A stretch of 64,000 bases of DNA from Acidipropionibacterium sp. (GTDB taxonomy: Bacteria > Actinomycetota > Actinomycetes > Propionibacteriales > Propionibacteriaceae). The stretch spans positions 1 through 64,000 of the forward strand of contig JALCLH010000006.1 of assembly GCA_022647765.1 (NCBI GenBank), in the 5' to 3' direction. The notes under the pieces were generated by a model that did not search any database, was not told the DNA's origin, and saw nothing but the letters and a program-made list of their open reading frames with translations. This document shows positions 8,335 through 18,402 of the stretch, one piece after another. Numbering within the stretch: position 1 is the first letter of the stretch; every line of letters begins with the position of its first letter. The translations under genes were made by a program, and so were the position numbers.

Positions 8335-8490
8335 TCCTGAAGGCGTCCGGCGACAGGGAATCCGGTGAGAATCCGGGACTGACGCGCAGCGGTGAGGTGG
8401 ACAGCGGGCGACACGCCACTGGGGAGACTCCCCCGGGAAGGCGCTCGACTGGGCGAAACCGAGTCCGAAGACCTGCCGGACACTCTGTCC
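8335..8490 (+). ncRNA. Cobalamin riboswitch (second) before a small RHH gene
   Basis: The core AATCCGGTGAGAATCCGGGA followed by CTGACGCGCAGCGGTGA is at about 8360-8396, and the closing CCGAGTCCGAAGACCTGCCGG at 8458-8478. The aptamer is compact (about 150 nt) and complete. The next gene downstream is a ribbon-helix-helix protein, not a known B12 gene, so what it controls is unclear. Confidence 0.88.
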
Positions 8491-8682
8491 GCGGCCGCGC
8501 GAATCGGCCTCAGCGAAGATGAACGAGGTTGGTCAATGACGGGTCTGTCGTCAACCGCCGGTGCCCTTTTCGGCGTTCGGCACTTCCATTCTGGTTCTGT
8601 GCCTTCAGGGCCGTCGCTCACCCTCGTGGTCGCGTGCAGAGGACTGCCATTCATCGTCCGCACCACCGAGAAGGGAAATGCC

Positions 8683-8919
8683 ATGGCAGGCACGCGACCT
8701 ATGATCGACAACGACATTCTCACCACTTTGAGACGCCGGGGGAGGCCGACCTTGGGGCATTCCAGCCCGCAGGGGGCCGGTCGTTCACCGGTCCGGCAGG
8801 CGCGCCTCCCGGAGGATCTCAGCCAGCGCCTCGACGACTACGTGCTGAGGCACGGAGGAAACTCGTCGAAGGTGATCCGCGACGCCGTTGCGGAGTATCT
8901 GGACCGGGTTGGCGCATAG
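8683..8919 (+). CDS. Ribbon-helix-helix (CopG/Arc-type) small protein
   Basis: A 78-residue protein starting at ATG 8683 behind GAGAAGGGA. The C-terminal half (VRQARLPEDLSQRLDDYVLR then SSKVIRDAVAEYLDRV) shows the beta-strand plus two-helix pattern of ribbon-helix-helix DNA-binding proteins such as antitoxins or CopG repressors. An alternative in-frame ATG at 8536, right after the riboswitch, would add 49 residues. No toxin partner is visible: the following 250 bp hold only a hairpin. Its position behind a cobalamin riboswitch suggests a cobalamin-responsive regulator, which is inference. Confidence 0.65.
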   Translation: MAGTRPMIDNDILTTLRRRGRPTLGHSSPQGAGRSPVRQARLPEDLSQRLDDYVLRHGGNSSKVIRDAVAEYLDRVGA

Positions 8920-8958
8920 CTCAGGCGCACAGGCCGGAAGGCCGAGACTCGATGTGGC

Positions 8959-9020
8959 GGCCACCGCGGGCTCTTCAACAACGACTGTGGCTCGAAGAGG
9001 AATCCGTTCCCGCGGTGGCC
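8959..9020 (+). terminator. Hairpin after the RHH gene
   Basis: GGCCACCGCGGG (8959-8970) pairs perfectly with CCCGCGGTGGCC (9009-9020), and CTCTTC/GAAGAG can extend the structure inside. There is no strong T-run directly after it, so it is a possible terminator or mRNA-end structure. I see no gene in the remaining 9021-9170 stretch. Confidence 0.4.
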
Positions 9021-9170
9021 ACTTCTCATTGTGCACCATATTCCGGAAGTTTTAAAATGCCCGCTGGAGTACTCCCGAGGGTTCAGAAGTGTGCCGTTTT
9101 AATCGTGTCCAAGACTGGGCAACGCGATTGAAAAAGGTGTGACAAAAATACCTGTCCTCCCGCGGGATCA

Positions 9171-9596
9171 TCACGTATTCAGCGCGAGAGTCGCCGCCCG
9201 GCGGCGGACCACGACATAGACGAGCAGGCTTCCGACGAGAACGAGCGAGGAGATGCCGAGATGTTCCCGGGCGACCGCAACGCACTCGCGGGTGCTGGTC
9301 CGGTCGACGTCATCGGGTACTTCCCGGACCGCCTCCGCGGATCCGGCGAAGCCCAGAACCTCGGTCGTCGGGAACCACATGCAATCGGCGCCGGTCGACC
9401 GCGCATGGGTGGGAGCGTAGAGGAATGCCAGCGCGAGAACGGAGAGGCAGCTGCAGATCACCGCAGCGAGACTCCGGGCGGTCGAGCGGGCTTTTCGGCG
9501 CCACCAGATCGCATCGCGGAGAACCAGCAGTATCGTCACCGCCCCGATCAGGAGGAGCAGCACAAGAGCCAGCGCGGGAAGGAGCTCATCGGGCAT
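9171..9596 (-). CDS. Small membrane protein of unknown function
   Basis: A 141-residue protein starting behind CAGGAGGG. Three hydrophobic helices are visible: residues about 5-26 (LLPALALVLLLLIGAVTILL), 43-62 (LAAVICSCLSVLALAFL) and 115-131 (SSLVLVGSLLVYVVV). Between the second and third is a loop of about 50 residues containing two cysteines, probably outside the membrane. I do not recognise the family. It is a single gene on the minus strand, with an 81-bp palindrome upstream. Confidence 0.7.
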   Translation of the reverse strand: MPDELLPALALVLLLLIGAVTILLVLRDAIWWRRKARSTARSLAAVICSCLSVLALAFLYAPTHARSTGADCMWFPTTEVLGFAGSAEAVREVPDDVDRTSTRECVAVAREHLGISSLVLVGSLLVYVVVRRRAATLALNT

Positions 9597-9675
9597 GGGC
9601 GGCCCTCCTGCTGCGGGAACGCATCGGTGCTGTCATGGTCGGAGAGTAGACCCCGAGGCGGTGGCGCTGGGCAGC

Positions 9676-9756
9676 ATGGTCCCGATCGCTCCCGCAAGGT
9701 CATGTTTCTGCATCGCCGGCGCCGTTTCGTGGCCTTTCGGGAGTGATCGGGACCAT
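9676..9756. repeat. 81-bp palindromic element, copy 3
   Basis: Arms ATGGTCCCGATCGCTCCCG and CGGGAGTGATCGGGACCAT with one mismatch; 81 bp. It lies between the end of the metal ABC operon and the small membrane protein gene. Confidence 0.9.
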
Positions 9757-9822
9757 GCTGCCCGGCCAAGCCCGGAGTCCTGTGAGTGGGTGGCCTGCGG
9801 GATCACTTCGTGAGCGCGGTGC

Positions 9823-10657
9823 TCAGCATTTCGGCCCCCTTGAGGGACTGCGGTGTGGGGTGTTCGGTTGAGATTCAGACTGAGGTTGAGATTCAGACCC
9901 GGGGTCCGGGTCGAAGAGCAGCCAGGAACGCCCGGCGAACTCGATGCGGTGGACGTCGACCCCGTAGACCCGCGAGATGAGCGCCGGATCGAGGACCTCG
10001 TCGGCCGGGCCCGAGGCGATCAGACGGCCGCGGTCCAGCAGGATCAGCTGCTCGCAGGAGCGGGCGGCCAGGTTGAGATCGTGGAGCACCATCACGGTGG
10101 TTGCCGGGATCTGATCCACCAGGGACAGCAGGGCGAACTGATGGCTGATGTCCAGATGGTTGGTGGGTTCGTCGAGGACCAGGTGGTCGGCGTCCTGGAC
10201 GATGGCGCGGGCGATCAGGGCGCGCTGCCGCTCCCCGCCCGAGAGCTGGGTGATGAGACGGTCGGCCAGCCCGGTCATGTCGACGCGGTCCAGCGCCTCG
10301 TCGACCCGGGAGCGGTCCTCGGCGTCGCCGTAGCCTGCCAGCGACCGGTGGGACAGCCGTCCCAGCCCGACGGCGTCGCGCACCGTCAGCGGCAGGGCGT
10401 CGTCCCGCTCCTGGGAGACCACCGCCACCGATCGCGCGATGGCCCGCCGCGACATCGAGGTGATCTCGGCGCCGTCGATGAGGACCCGGCCGCCGGCCGC
10501 CGCCAGGGCGCGGTAGATGGCCAGGACGAGGGTGGACTTGCCGGCCCCGTTGGGTCCCGACGACGCCGATGGTGCGTCCGTCCCCGGCCGACAGGTCGAC
10601 CCGGTCCAGAACGACCCGGTGGCCCCGTCTCACGACGAGGGATCGTGCCTCGATCAT
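9823..10657 (-). CDS. FecE/FepC-type ABC transporter ATPase (frame broken in Walker A)
   Basis: ATPase subunit of an iron-siderophore/heme-type importer. The start at ATG 10657 (GGAGAG before it) reads MIEARSLVVRRGHRVVLDRV, then shifts frame at the Walker A loop. Removing one C in the CCC at 10556-10558 restores IGVVGPNGAGKSTLV and joins the second ORF, which holds the signature LSGGERQRA, Walker B HLVLDEPTNHLD and the switch His. The restored product is about 277 residues. The permease ends 26 bp upstream. The indel falls in a short homopolymer, which favours a sequencing error; if real, the transporter is dead. The tail after RSWLLFDPDPG is low-complexity (SESQPQSESQ). Confidence 0.85.
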
Positions 10658-10682
10658 CGGTCTCTCCTTTCCTGAAGGGGCG

Positions 10683-11750
10683 CTATCGGGCGGGATTCAT
10701 CCTGCCGACCAGTGCCAGCAGGAAAGGGGCCCCGAACAGCCCGGTGATGACGCCGATGGGCAGCTCGGAGGGGCTGAAGACGGTGCGGGAGAAGGTGTCG
10801 GCCCACACCAGGAAGACGGCCCCGGCCAGCCCCGAGGAGATCACCAGGGTGCGGTGCCGATAGCCGGTGAAGGACCTCATCAGGTGGGGGATCACCAGCC
10901 CGACGAATCCGATGCCTCCGGCCATCGCCACCACCAGTCCGATCGCCGCCGAGACCGGGATGAGGATGGTCAGCCTGATGGTGGCGGGATTGATCCCGAC
11001 TGACAGCGAGGTGGCGTCACCGCTGGCCAGGGCGTCCAGCCAGGGGGCGCACAGCCACAGCATGGCGATCAGCGCGGCCGCCACCACGACCGTCCAGACG
11101 CTCTGCGTCCAGCCCACCTTGGACAGTGAGCCGAGGGTCCAGAACATCACCGAGCGGGCCGTTTCCGGGGAGTCGGAGGAGAAGATGATGAGGTTGGTGA
11201 CGGCCTGGAAGATGAACCCGATCGCCAGCCCGGCCAGCACCAGGGTGAGCGCCGTGCTGCGGCGTCGTCCCCCGATGGCCAGCACCATGAAGGTCGCCAC
11301 CAGGGCACCGGCGAAGGCGAGCCCTGCCACCCCGAGGGTGCTGGAGACCCCCACGATGATGATCGCCGTGGCGGCCCCGCTGGAGGCGCCCGCGCTCACC
11401 CCGAGCACATAGGGTTCGGCCAGCGGATTGCGCACGACCGCCTGCAGGGCCACCCCGGAGACGCCGAGCACCGCCCCCACCCCGATCCCGGCGATGATCC
11501 GGGGCATCCGGTTCTGCCAGACGATGGCGTCGGTGATCGGATCCATGCCGGTGGCGGGGTGAATGCCGAGATGGTCGGCCAGCACCCCGAAGACCTGGTC
11601 CAGCGGAACAGAGGCCGCGCCGAAGGCGATGCTGAAGACGGGGGTGGCCAGCAGCAGCACGACCAGGGCGGCGAGGTGGACGCGCCGGCTGCGAAACAGG
11701 GACGCGGCGGTCGACAGCGGCTGTGGCTGTGGCCGTGCTGTGCTGGACAT
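10683..11750 (-). CDS. FecCD-type ABC transporter permease
   Basis: A 355-residue integral membrane permease of the BtuC/FecCD family, expected to form a homodimer of about 10 helices per subunit. Family marks seen are RMPRIIAGIGVGAVLGVSG near the second helix, NPLAEPYVLGVSAGAS, and the coupling-helix region GGIGFVGLVIPHLMRSFTG. It works with the ATPase just downstream and probably the lipoprotein at 13.5-14.6 kb to import an iron-siderophore, heme or other metal chelate. The gene upstream is separated by an 81-bp palindrome. Confidence 0.92.
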   Translation of the reverse strand: MSSTARPQPQPLSTAASLFRSRRVHLAALVVLLLATPVFSIAFGAASVPLDQVFGVLADHLGIHPATGMDPITDAIVWQNRMPRIIAGIGVGAVLGVSGVALQAVVRNPLAEPYVLGVSAGASSGAATAIIIVGVSSTLGVAGLAFAGALVATFMVLAIGGRRRSTALTLVLAGLAIGFIFQAVTNLIIFSSDSPETARSVMFWTLGSLSKVGWTQSVWTVVVAAALIAMLWLCAPWLDALASGDATSLSVGINPATIRLTILIPVSAAIGLVVAMAGGIGFVGLVIPHLMRSFTGYRHRTLVISSGLAGAVFLVWADTFSRTVFSPSELPIGVITGLFGAPFLLALVGRMNPAR

Positions 11751-11786
11751 TGATCATCCTCATTCAGGGTCGTTCAGGCTGAGCGG

Positions 11787-11867
11787 AGGGGCCCGATCAC
11801 TCCCGATAGGCCGAGTTTCTGCATCGCCGGCGCCGTTTCACGGGGTATCGGGAGTGATCGGGACCAT
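11787..11867. repeat. 81-bp palindromic element, copy 4
   Basis: The left arm is degenerate at its outer end (GGGGCCCGATCACTCCCGAT), the right arm is intact (ATCGGGAGTGATCGGGACCAT). It lies inside the metal operon between the secreted protein and permease genes. The interior closely matches copy 5, 1.6 kb away. Confidence 0.88.
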
Positions 11868-11889
11868 GCTTTCCTCCCCCTGCCGGTCC

Positions 11890-13330
11890 CTACCGCCCGA
11901 TCAGGTCGTAGGGCCTCGTGTCGGGGGAGACCGTCGCCAGGTAAAGACTGTCCGGCAGGGCGGCGGGCAGGGTGATCTGCGAGGTGCTGACCTTCCTGGC
12001 GCCGGGCTTCACCACGGTGACGATCTTGCTGCCGGAACGGCCCAGGAACAGGGTCTTGCCGTCCGGGTTCCCGGCGAGGAAGCGCGGGGTGGTGGCCGGA
12101 GCCTTCGACAGGGAGGTGACCTCCTTGACGCCGTTGAACAGCCCGGTGCGCGAGGATCGGTCGACGGTCACCAGGTTGTCTCCCGATGCGCCTGCTCACC
12201 ACCGCGGCGGCATAGGTGCGGGTCGCCACGGCGCGGGTGAAGGACCCGGTGCCGAGGTTGACCGAGGAGATCGCGGAGCTTCGCGTCGAGGACGCCGTCA
12301 GCAGGGCCGGCGTCTTGTCGGCGGGAGTGTTGGCCGCGGTGGCGCCGGCCTGGGTGCCCACGGCGGTCGTCCCGTCGGGGGCCATCAGCGGCCGGTAGCT
12401 CTGCACGGAGGGCAGCGGGTAGAGGGAGAAGGTCGCCGGGCCGAATCCGCGACGGTTCACCTTGACGGTCTGGACGCCGACCGCGACATCGGAGCCGATG
12501 ACGGTGCCGGAGCTGTTGGCGATGGGGCCGTGCGGGTAGCCGGACAGCGGGGTCGAGGCGTCGAGCTTCGGCGCGGCGCCGTTCAGCAGGGCGGAGAGGC
12601 GGTAGGCGTCCAGGTGCCCGCCGGCCGAGATGACGAGCCGCAGCGGGGAGCCCACCAGGAAGACCTCCATCTCCTCGGTCCCCATGCCGGAGGGGGTGGC
12701 GACCTGGGAGACCGGGAGCTTGACGGTCCGGGCCTTGTGCTGCGCGAGGTCGATGAGGGTGACCTGCTGGGTGGTGGATCCGTCGAAATCCGATCCGACC
12801 GCGATGTACCGGCGCCCGGTGTCGGTGGCCATCCAGGCGGCGCGCTCCCAGGTGCCGGCCAGGCTGGGAATGCCGTAGTGCTGCTCAATCGAGGGACGCC
12901 CTGCGGCGTCGATCCGCACGACGTCGAGCTGGGGCTTGGACTCGTCCATCAGGGCGACGCGACCGCCGCCCAGCTGGATGGTGCCGGCGTGGGTGCCCAT
13001 CGTGATGTTCGTCAGCGATCCGGTGATCTTTCCGGTGCGGGCGCTGGCGATGTCGACGCGCTTGGCGGTCGGGTTGGCGGCCAGCAGCCAGCTGTCGGCA
13101 CCCTTCGGGTGCGCGGGCCGGGCCTGCTTCTGCGACGCGGCGGCGCCGCGCTGCGGGGTGGGGCTTGCCTGGCTGCTGGCGGACGACAGGGAGCCGACCG
13201 CCAAGGTGGAGGCGACAAGGGCGGAGACCGCCGCGGTGGCGCGGAGGCGCCGCCGGGCGGTGGGGTGCGCGTGGGCGTCCGGGCGAGAGGAGGGGGGTAT
13301 CTGCGACGGATGCTGAGGGGTGTCAGTCAT
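11890..13330 (-). CDS. Secreted propeller-like protein of a metal ABC operon (frameshifted)
   Basis: A protein of about 480 residues with an N-terminal export signal (RRRLRATAAVSALVASTLAVG) and then repeated short strands (WLLAANPTAKRVDIASARTG, QVTLIDLAQHKARTVKLP, GNPDGKTLFLGRSGSKI) that read like blades of a WD40/YncE-type beta-propeller. The frame breaks near 12190: the first ORF turns to nonsense after RTYAAAVV, while the other frame continues ASGDNLVTVDRSSRTGLFNG to a stop at 11890. It sits between a lipoprotein and permease/ATPase genes and has its own Zur-like palindrome upstream. It may hold or sense a metal complex at the cell surface; no LPXTG or other anchor is seen. Confidence 0.7.
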
Positions 13331-13372
13331 GGTGTCCTTCCGACAAGGGGGTACGTAGGCAGGACATACTAT

Positions 13373-13389
13373 ATGAGAACCATTCTCAT
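13373..13389. promoter_or_regulatory. Zur/Fur-like operator
   Basis: ATGAGAA-CCA-TTCTCAT, a perfect 7-3-7 palindrome 40 bp upstream of the secreted-protein gene. It matches the general actinobacterial Zur/Fur box geometry (TGAnAA-3-TTnTCA) and the sites at 14594 and 33506. Zinc versus iron cannot be settled from sequence. Confidence 0.6.
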
Positions 13390-13422
13390 TAAAGAACGGC
13401 GGGGGTCTGCAACTCCGAGCGG

Positions 13423-13503
13423 ATGGTCCCGATCACTCCCGATAGGCCGAGTTTCTGCATTGCCGGTGCAGTTTCACGGGGTATCGGGAGTGATCGGGAC
13501 CAT
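13423..13503. repeat. 81-bp palindromic element, copy 5
   Basis: Perfect 20-nt arms; the inner stem around GTTTCTGCAT/GCAGTTTC is well preserved. It lies between the lipoprotein gene end and the Zur-like box of the next gene. Confidence 0.9.
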
Positions 13504-13549
13504 GCTGGCCACCGAACCCGGAGTTCAGCAGGTGCTGTGCCCCGCAGGA

Positions 13550-14554
13550 TCACTTCGTGAGCAGCTTGCTCAGCACCTCGGCCCCCTTGAGGGACTGCGG
13601 TGTGGGCGGATCGGTGAGTGAGAAGGGCATCACCACCACCTGGTTCTTCTTCACCGCCTGGAGCTGGGAGCCTCCCTTGAACTTGAGGAAGGTGGACTTG
13701 GTCTGATCCAGCGCGCCGTCCTGGGCGAGCAGCACGATCCACTCCGGATTGCGCTTGAGAACGTCCTCCATGGTGGCGTCGAAGACCCGCTTCTGCTGGT
13801 CGTCGTAGACATTGCGCAGCCCGTTGACCTCGAAGATCGGCTGCACCATGCTCGAGGTGCCGTAGGTGTAGAACTCGGTGCTGCCCGGCGCGACCCAGAA
13901 GGCGGCCGCGCTCCGGGTCTTGGTGCCGGCGGCCTTCTTGAGGTCGTCCGCCTGTTTCGTCAGCTGGACATTGAGGGCCTTCGCCTTGTCCTGGACCCCG
14001 AAGATCTCGCCGATCTTGGTGACCTCCTGGGTGACCAGATCGAAGCTGGCGTGCTTCACCGCGACCTTGGTGTTGCACAGTGCGGAGGGGGAGTAGACCT
14101 GCACCCCGGACTTGGCCAGCGCGGCCCGGTCGACCCCCTCGTCGTAGCCGATCACCAGATCCGCCCGCTCCTGCAGGACGGTCTCGGTGGCCAGCTTCGC
14201 ACCGCCGGTGTCCAAGGGGGTGCTGGCGATCGTCGGCACGGCTTTGATCCTGGCCAGCGTCGCGGCGTCGTACCCGTCGCTCTTGACCTCTCCGGCCCGG
14301 CCGATCACCTTGTCCATGACGCCGAGCGGCACGAGGATCGACGCGTCGGTGTCGCCCATCATGATCACCCTCTGCGGCGGCTTGGCGAAGGTGAGCTCGT
14401 GGTCGCAGCTCTTGACCGTCGTGACATGGGCCGAGGTCGCAGCGCTCGGAGACGCCGCGCCGGAGCCGGTCGAGGATGCGCTGGAGCATCCCGTCAGCAG
14501 CATGGCTCCGGCCGCCACGAGGGCGGCCATCCTGGCCATGGGACGAACAGACAT
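13550..14554 (-). CDS. FecB/BtuF-type metal-chelate binding lipoprotein
   Basis: A 334-residue substrate-binding lipoprotein. The start ATG 14554 follows CAGGAGAAG; the track start is far upstream and not credible. The signal peptide ends in the lipobox LLTGC at residues 17-21. The periplasmic-binding-protein core follows (PQRVIMMGDTDASILVPLGVMDKVIG; ERADLVIGYDEG; RNPEWIVLLAQDG), typical of class III (vitamin B12/siderophore) binding proteins. It is the first gene of the minus-strand operon and divergent from a second transporter of the same class. A Zur/Fur-like site lies 40 bp upstream. Confidence 0.88.
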   Translation of the reverse strand: MSVRPMARMAALVAAGAMLLTGCSSASSTGSGAASPSAATSAHVTTVKSCDHELTFAKPPQRVIMMGDTDASILVPLGVMDKVIGRAGEVKSDGYDAATLARIKAVPTIASTPLDTGGAKLATETVLQERADLVIGYDEGVDRAALAKSGVQVYSPSALCNTKVAVKHASFDLVTQEVTKIGEIFGVQDKAKALNVQLTKQADDLKKAAGTKTRSAAAFWVAPGSTEFYTYGTSSMVQPIFEVNGLRNVYDDQQKRVFDATMEDVLKRNPEWIVLLAQDGALDQTKSTFLKFKGGSQLQAVKKNQVVVMPFSLTDPPTPQSLKGAEVLSKLLTK

Positions 14555-14593
14555 TGGTCTTCTCCTGATCGCAGATGGGCGGTATTCACCCTG

Positions 14594-14610
14594 ATGATAG
14601 CGGTTATCGT
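14594..14610. promoter_or_regulatory. Zur/Fur-like operator between divergent metal ABC operons
   Basis: ATGATAG-CGG-TTATCGT, a 7-3-7 imperfect palindrome with the same layout as the sites at 13373 and 33506. It is placed to control the minus-strand lipoprotein gene. I see nothing else clear in the rest of the 14555-14860 spacer. Confidence 0.45.
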
Positions 14611-14875
14611 TGGTGAATTTGGTACGACACAAATGACAGGAGGTGGTGCAGAGCATGTGTAGATCCGTCCGGGAAAAATGTGACGAGGACGAGGAATCAT
14701 CCGTTCCGCTCATTGCCCTCCCCCCGTGCAATTCCCGAGAGGATGGTGTTACTGTTCTCGGCGAGTCGATGGGGGATAGAAGCATCATGAAGAGCTGCGA
14801 TGTGGCACATACGCGTTCTCGCGGGAGGCATTCTCACAAGCTCGTTCATCGGCTTGGCCCGTGCGGGGCCCGGGC

Positions 14876-15918
14876 ATGACGCGGCGCAGACGCGGTCTGC
14901 CCCTCCTCCCGATCCTCGTCGTCCTGATCCTGATGGGGCTGGCCAGCGTCGTCGCGTCGTTGGCCTTCGGCGCCGAGCCCATCCCGCTCAGCGAGGTGAT
15001 GCGGGTGGTCGAGGACCGGCTGGCCGGCCACCCCATCGGCTCCCCCTTCGACACCATCGTCTGGGACCTGCGGATGCCCCGCGCCCTGCTCGCGCTGATC
15101 GTCGGCGCCGGTCTGTCGATCGGCGGAGCCGGCATGCAGACCCTGGTCCGCAATCCCCTGGCCGACCCCTATCTGCTGGGCATCTCCTCGGGGGCCTCGG
15201 TCGGCGCGACCGCCGTCATCACGATGGGCCTGCTCGGCGGACTGGGCACCTGGGCGCTGTCCGGTGGCGCGCTCATCGGGGCGATGGGTTCGGCGACCGC
15301 CGTCTACCTCATCTCGAGGGCTCAGGGCGGTCTCACACCGCTGAGGATGGTGCTGTCCGGGGTGGTGCTGTCGGCGGCCTTCTCCTCCATCGCGTCCTTC
15401 ATGGTCTTCATGTCCAACGACGACCACGCGGCCAACTCCGTGATGTTCTGGATGCTCGGCTCGGTGGCCGGCGCCACCTGGCAGCGGCTGCTGCTGCCCG
15501 CCGCGGCCCTGGTGCTGGTCGGCGTCGGGATGCTCGCCGTCCACAACTGGATGGACGCCCTCGCCGCCGGTCCCGAGACCGCCGCCGCCCTCGGTGTGCG
15601 CACCGGGGCTCTTCGGACCGCGCTCTTCGTGGCCCTCGGCGTCCTCATCGGCTCCCTGGTGGCCGTCTCCGGGGGCATCGGCTTCGTCGGACTCATCGTC
15701 CCGCACGCCGCCCGGATGCTGGTCGGCGCCACCCATCGCCGGATGCTGCCGGTGGCGGCCGCCCTCGGCGCCATCTTCCTGGTCTGGGTCGACGTCATCT
15801 CCCGGATGGTCGCCCCGCCGCAGGAGCTTCCGCTCGGCGTGGTCACCGGCGTCATCGGCGCCCCGGTCTTCCTCTTCCTGATGGGACGACGCCAGTACGC
15901 CTTCGGCGGGAGGGACTC

Positions 15919-15922
<4 letters not shown>
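14876..15922 (+). CDS. FecCD-type ABC transporter permease (second system)
   Basis: A 348-residue BtuC/FecCD-family permease; ATG 14876 is preferred over the GTG at 14861. Landmarks are RMPRALLALIVGAGLSIGGAG, NPLADPYLLGISSGASVG and the coupling helix SGGIGFVGLIVPHAARML. Its stop overlaps the ATG of the ATPase gene (ATGA), showing translational coupling. It forms one operon with the ATPase and binding protein that follow, and is divergent from another complete system of the same family, perhaps a duplication with a different substrate. Confidence 0.92.
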
Positions 15923-16721
<799 letters not shown>

Positions 16722-16725
<4 letters not shown>

Positions 16726-17819
16726 GAAAGTCACTCATCGCTCCCGTCGGCGTCGTCGCGCTGGCGATGCTCGCCGTCGGCTGTGGATCGGGGCAGGGCT
16801 CCGCCTCCTCCTCGGCCTCCGCGCCGGCCGCGGCGTCGGCGTCGGGGTCGGCCGGGGGTGTCACCGTCACCAACTGCGGGCAGCAGAAGACGTACCCGAA
16901 GACCACCCGGTTGTTCGCCCACGACAGCAACATCATCTCCATCGCGCTGTCCGCCGGCGCCGAGAAGGATCTCGTCGCGGTGAGCGGCCTGAAGGACGAT
17001 AAGCCGATCCTCGCGCTCAAGTACGGCGACGGCGTCAACAGTCTCAAGGTCGTGTCGCCGAAGCAGCCCTCCATGGAGAGCATCGTGGCGGCCAATCCGC
17101 AGGTGATGTTCGCCGGCTGGAACTATGGATTCAGCGAGTCGAAGAACCTCACCCCAGACATGCTCAACGCCAAGGGAATCGACACCTACCTGCTGAGCGA
17201 GTCCTGCAAGCAGGCCGACGGAAATCGCGGCACCATGCCGCCGTGGACGGCGCTCACCACCGATATCAGCAATATCGGGAAGATCACCGCGCACGAGGAC
17301 GTGGCCAAGAAGGCCGTGGACAATATCGACACGCGCCGAAAGGCTCTGGAGAATGCGCCGAAGGCCGCCAAGGAACCGGTCGGATTCCTGTTCGACTCCA
17401 CCAGTGACAACAGCATCTTCTCCAGTGGCTCCTTCGGCGCCCCGCAGGCGATGATGACCACCGCCGGCGTCAAGAATGCGCTGTCGGATGTCAAGGACAC
17501 CTGGACCAGCGTGTCCTGGGAACGCCTCACCCAGGCCAACCCCGACGTCATCTTCTTCGTCGACTACCCGCCGCAGACCTTCCAGCAGAAGGTCGCGGCG
17601 CTGAAGGCGAACCCGGCCAGCAAGAACCTCAAGGCGGTCAAGGAGGGGCGGTTCGTCAACCTGCCCTATCCGATGTGGACCTCCGGGCCGCTCAATATCG
17701 ACGGCGCGGAGTACATCCGGAAGTCTCTCGAGGCCTACGATCTGCAACCCAAGACCGACATCAAGCCGGAGCTGGACATCGCAAAGCTGAATCTTCCGGG
17801 GAACACCTGGCTCAAGTGA
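16722..17819 (+). CDS. Metal-chelate binding lipoprotein (second FecCD system)
   Basis: A 365-residue substrate-binding lipoprotein. The signal peptide MRKSLIAPVGVVALAMLAVGC gives a lipobox LAVGC at residues 17-21, followed by a Ser/Ala-rich linker to about residue 45. The core begins VTNCGQQKTYPKTTRLFAHD and contains the class III binding-protein hinge. A cysteine pair (TNCGQ and SESCKQ) is also found, similar to the corrinoid-linked binding protein at 28.2 kb. A strong hairpin terminator follows about 100 bp after the stop. Confidence 0.88.
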
Positions 17820-17919
17820 GCCTCGGGTGAGCCGGGTGGACTGGGGACGCCGGCTGATCGATCTTGGAGCGTGACCTTCCGGCTTCGGAATGGCCCCGTT
17901 TGCCCAATGCGGGGAAAGG

Positions 17920-17953
17920 GGGTGGCGGCAGCGGTATTTTGCTGCCGCCACCC
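17920..17953 (+). terminator. Intrinsic terminator-like hairpin
   Basis: GGGTGGCGGCAGC and GCTGCCGCCACCC form a perfect 13-bp stem with an 8-nt loop (GGTATTTT), followed by GCTTTTCC. It closes the plus-strand metal transporter operon. Confidence 0.8.
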
Positions 17954-18117
17954 GCTTTTCCTGTCGGGCAGACTCACACGGAGATACTCCTCAGCAGTGG
18001 TGACCCGGGAGGTCTTCGCGCCGTGTCACGCTAGCCGCCGGAAACTCTCTCGCTCGGAAGATCAGCGCAGGCCGTTCCGTCTTGCAATGCATCACTACCT
18101 GATGCAGAATATGCAGC

Positions 18118-18402
18118 ATGACCGAGACAACGAGAGCTGCAGCAGCGCACCGGCTGTCGCTTCCGCTGAGCCGACAAGATGACGAAGACCTCGCCAGGCT
18201 GCGTGATGACTTGGCCGAGTCGAGCTCGCGCCGCTCCCGGGCCTCGGTGGCCCACGAGGCATTCCGACGGGGGCTGGACGTCATGTGGGCCGAGCAGCAG
18301 GAGCGGGAGTACGCCGAGCTGGGTGAGGAGCTGCGGGCATCTGCGGAATCCCGCCGACGTCGTGCCCAGTCTCACCAACGCGGCACAGCGGGTCCGCAGT
18401 GA
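18118..18402 (+). CDS. MazE/antitoxin-like protein
   Basis: A 94-residue, highly charged, mostly helical protein (DDEDLARLRDDLAESSSRRSRASVAHEAFRRGLD). The pattern suggests a ribbon-helix-helix N-terminal DNA-binding part with a charged C-terminal toxin-binding tail. It overlaps the MazF-like toxin gene by 4 bp (ATGA), the usual antitoxin-first layout. The call rests mainly on the partner and on size. Confidence 0.7.
   Translation: MTETTRAAAAHRLSLPLSRQDDEDLARLRDDLAESSSRRSRASVAHEAFRRGLDVMWAEQQEREYAELGEELRASAESRRRRAQSHQRGTAGPQ

Noticed and set aside
9823-10657. Programmed frameshift in the ABC ATPase
   Set aside because: The shift destroys the Walker A motif with no slippery-site and stem-loop arrangement, and many unrelated genes here show the same type of single-base break.
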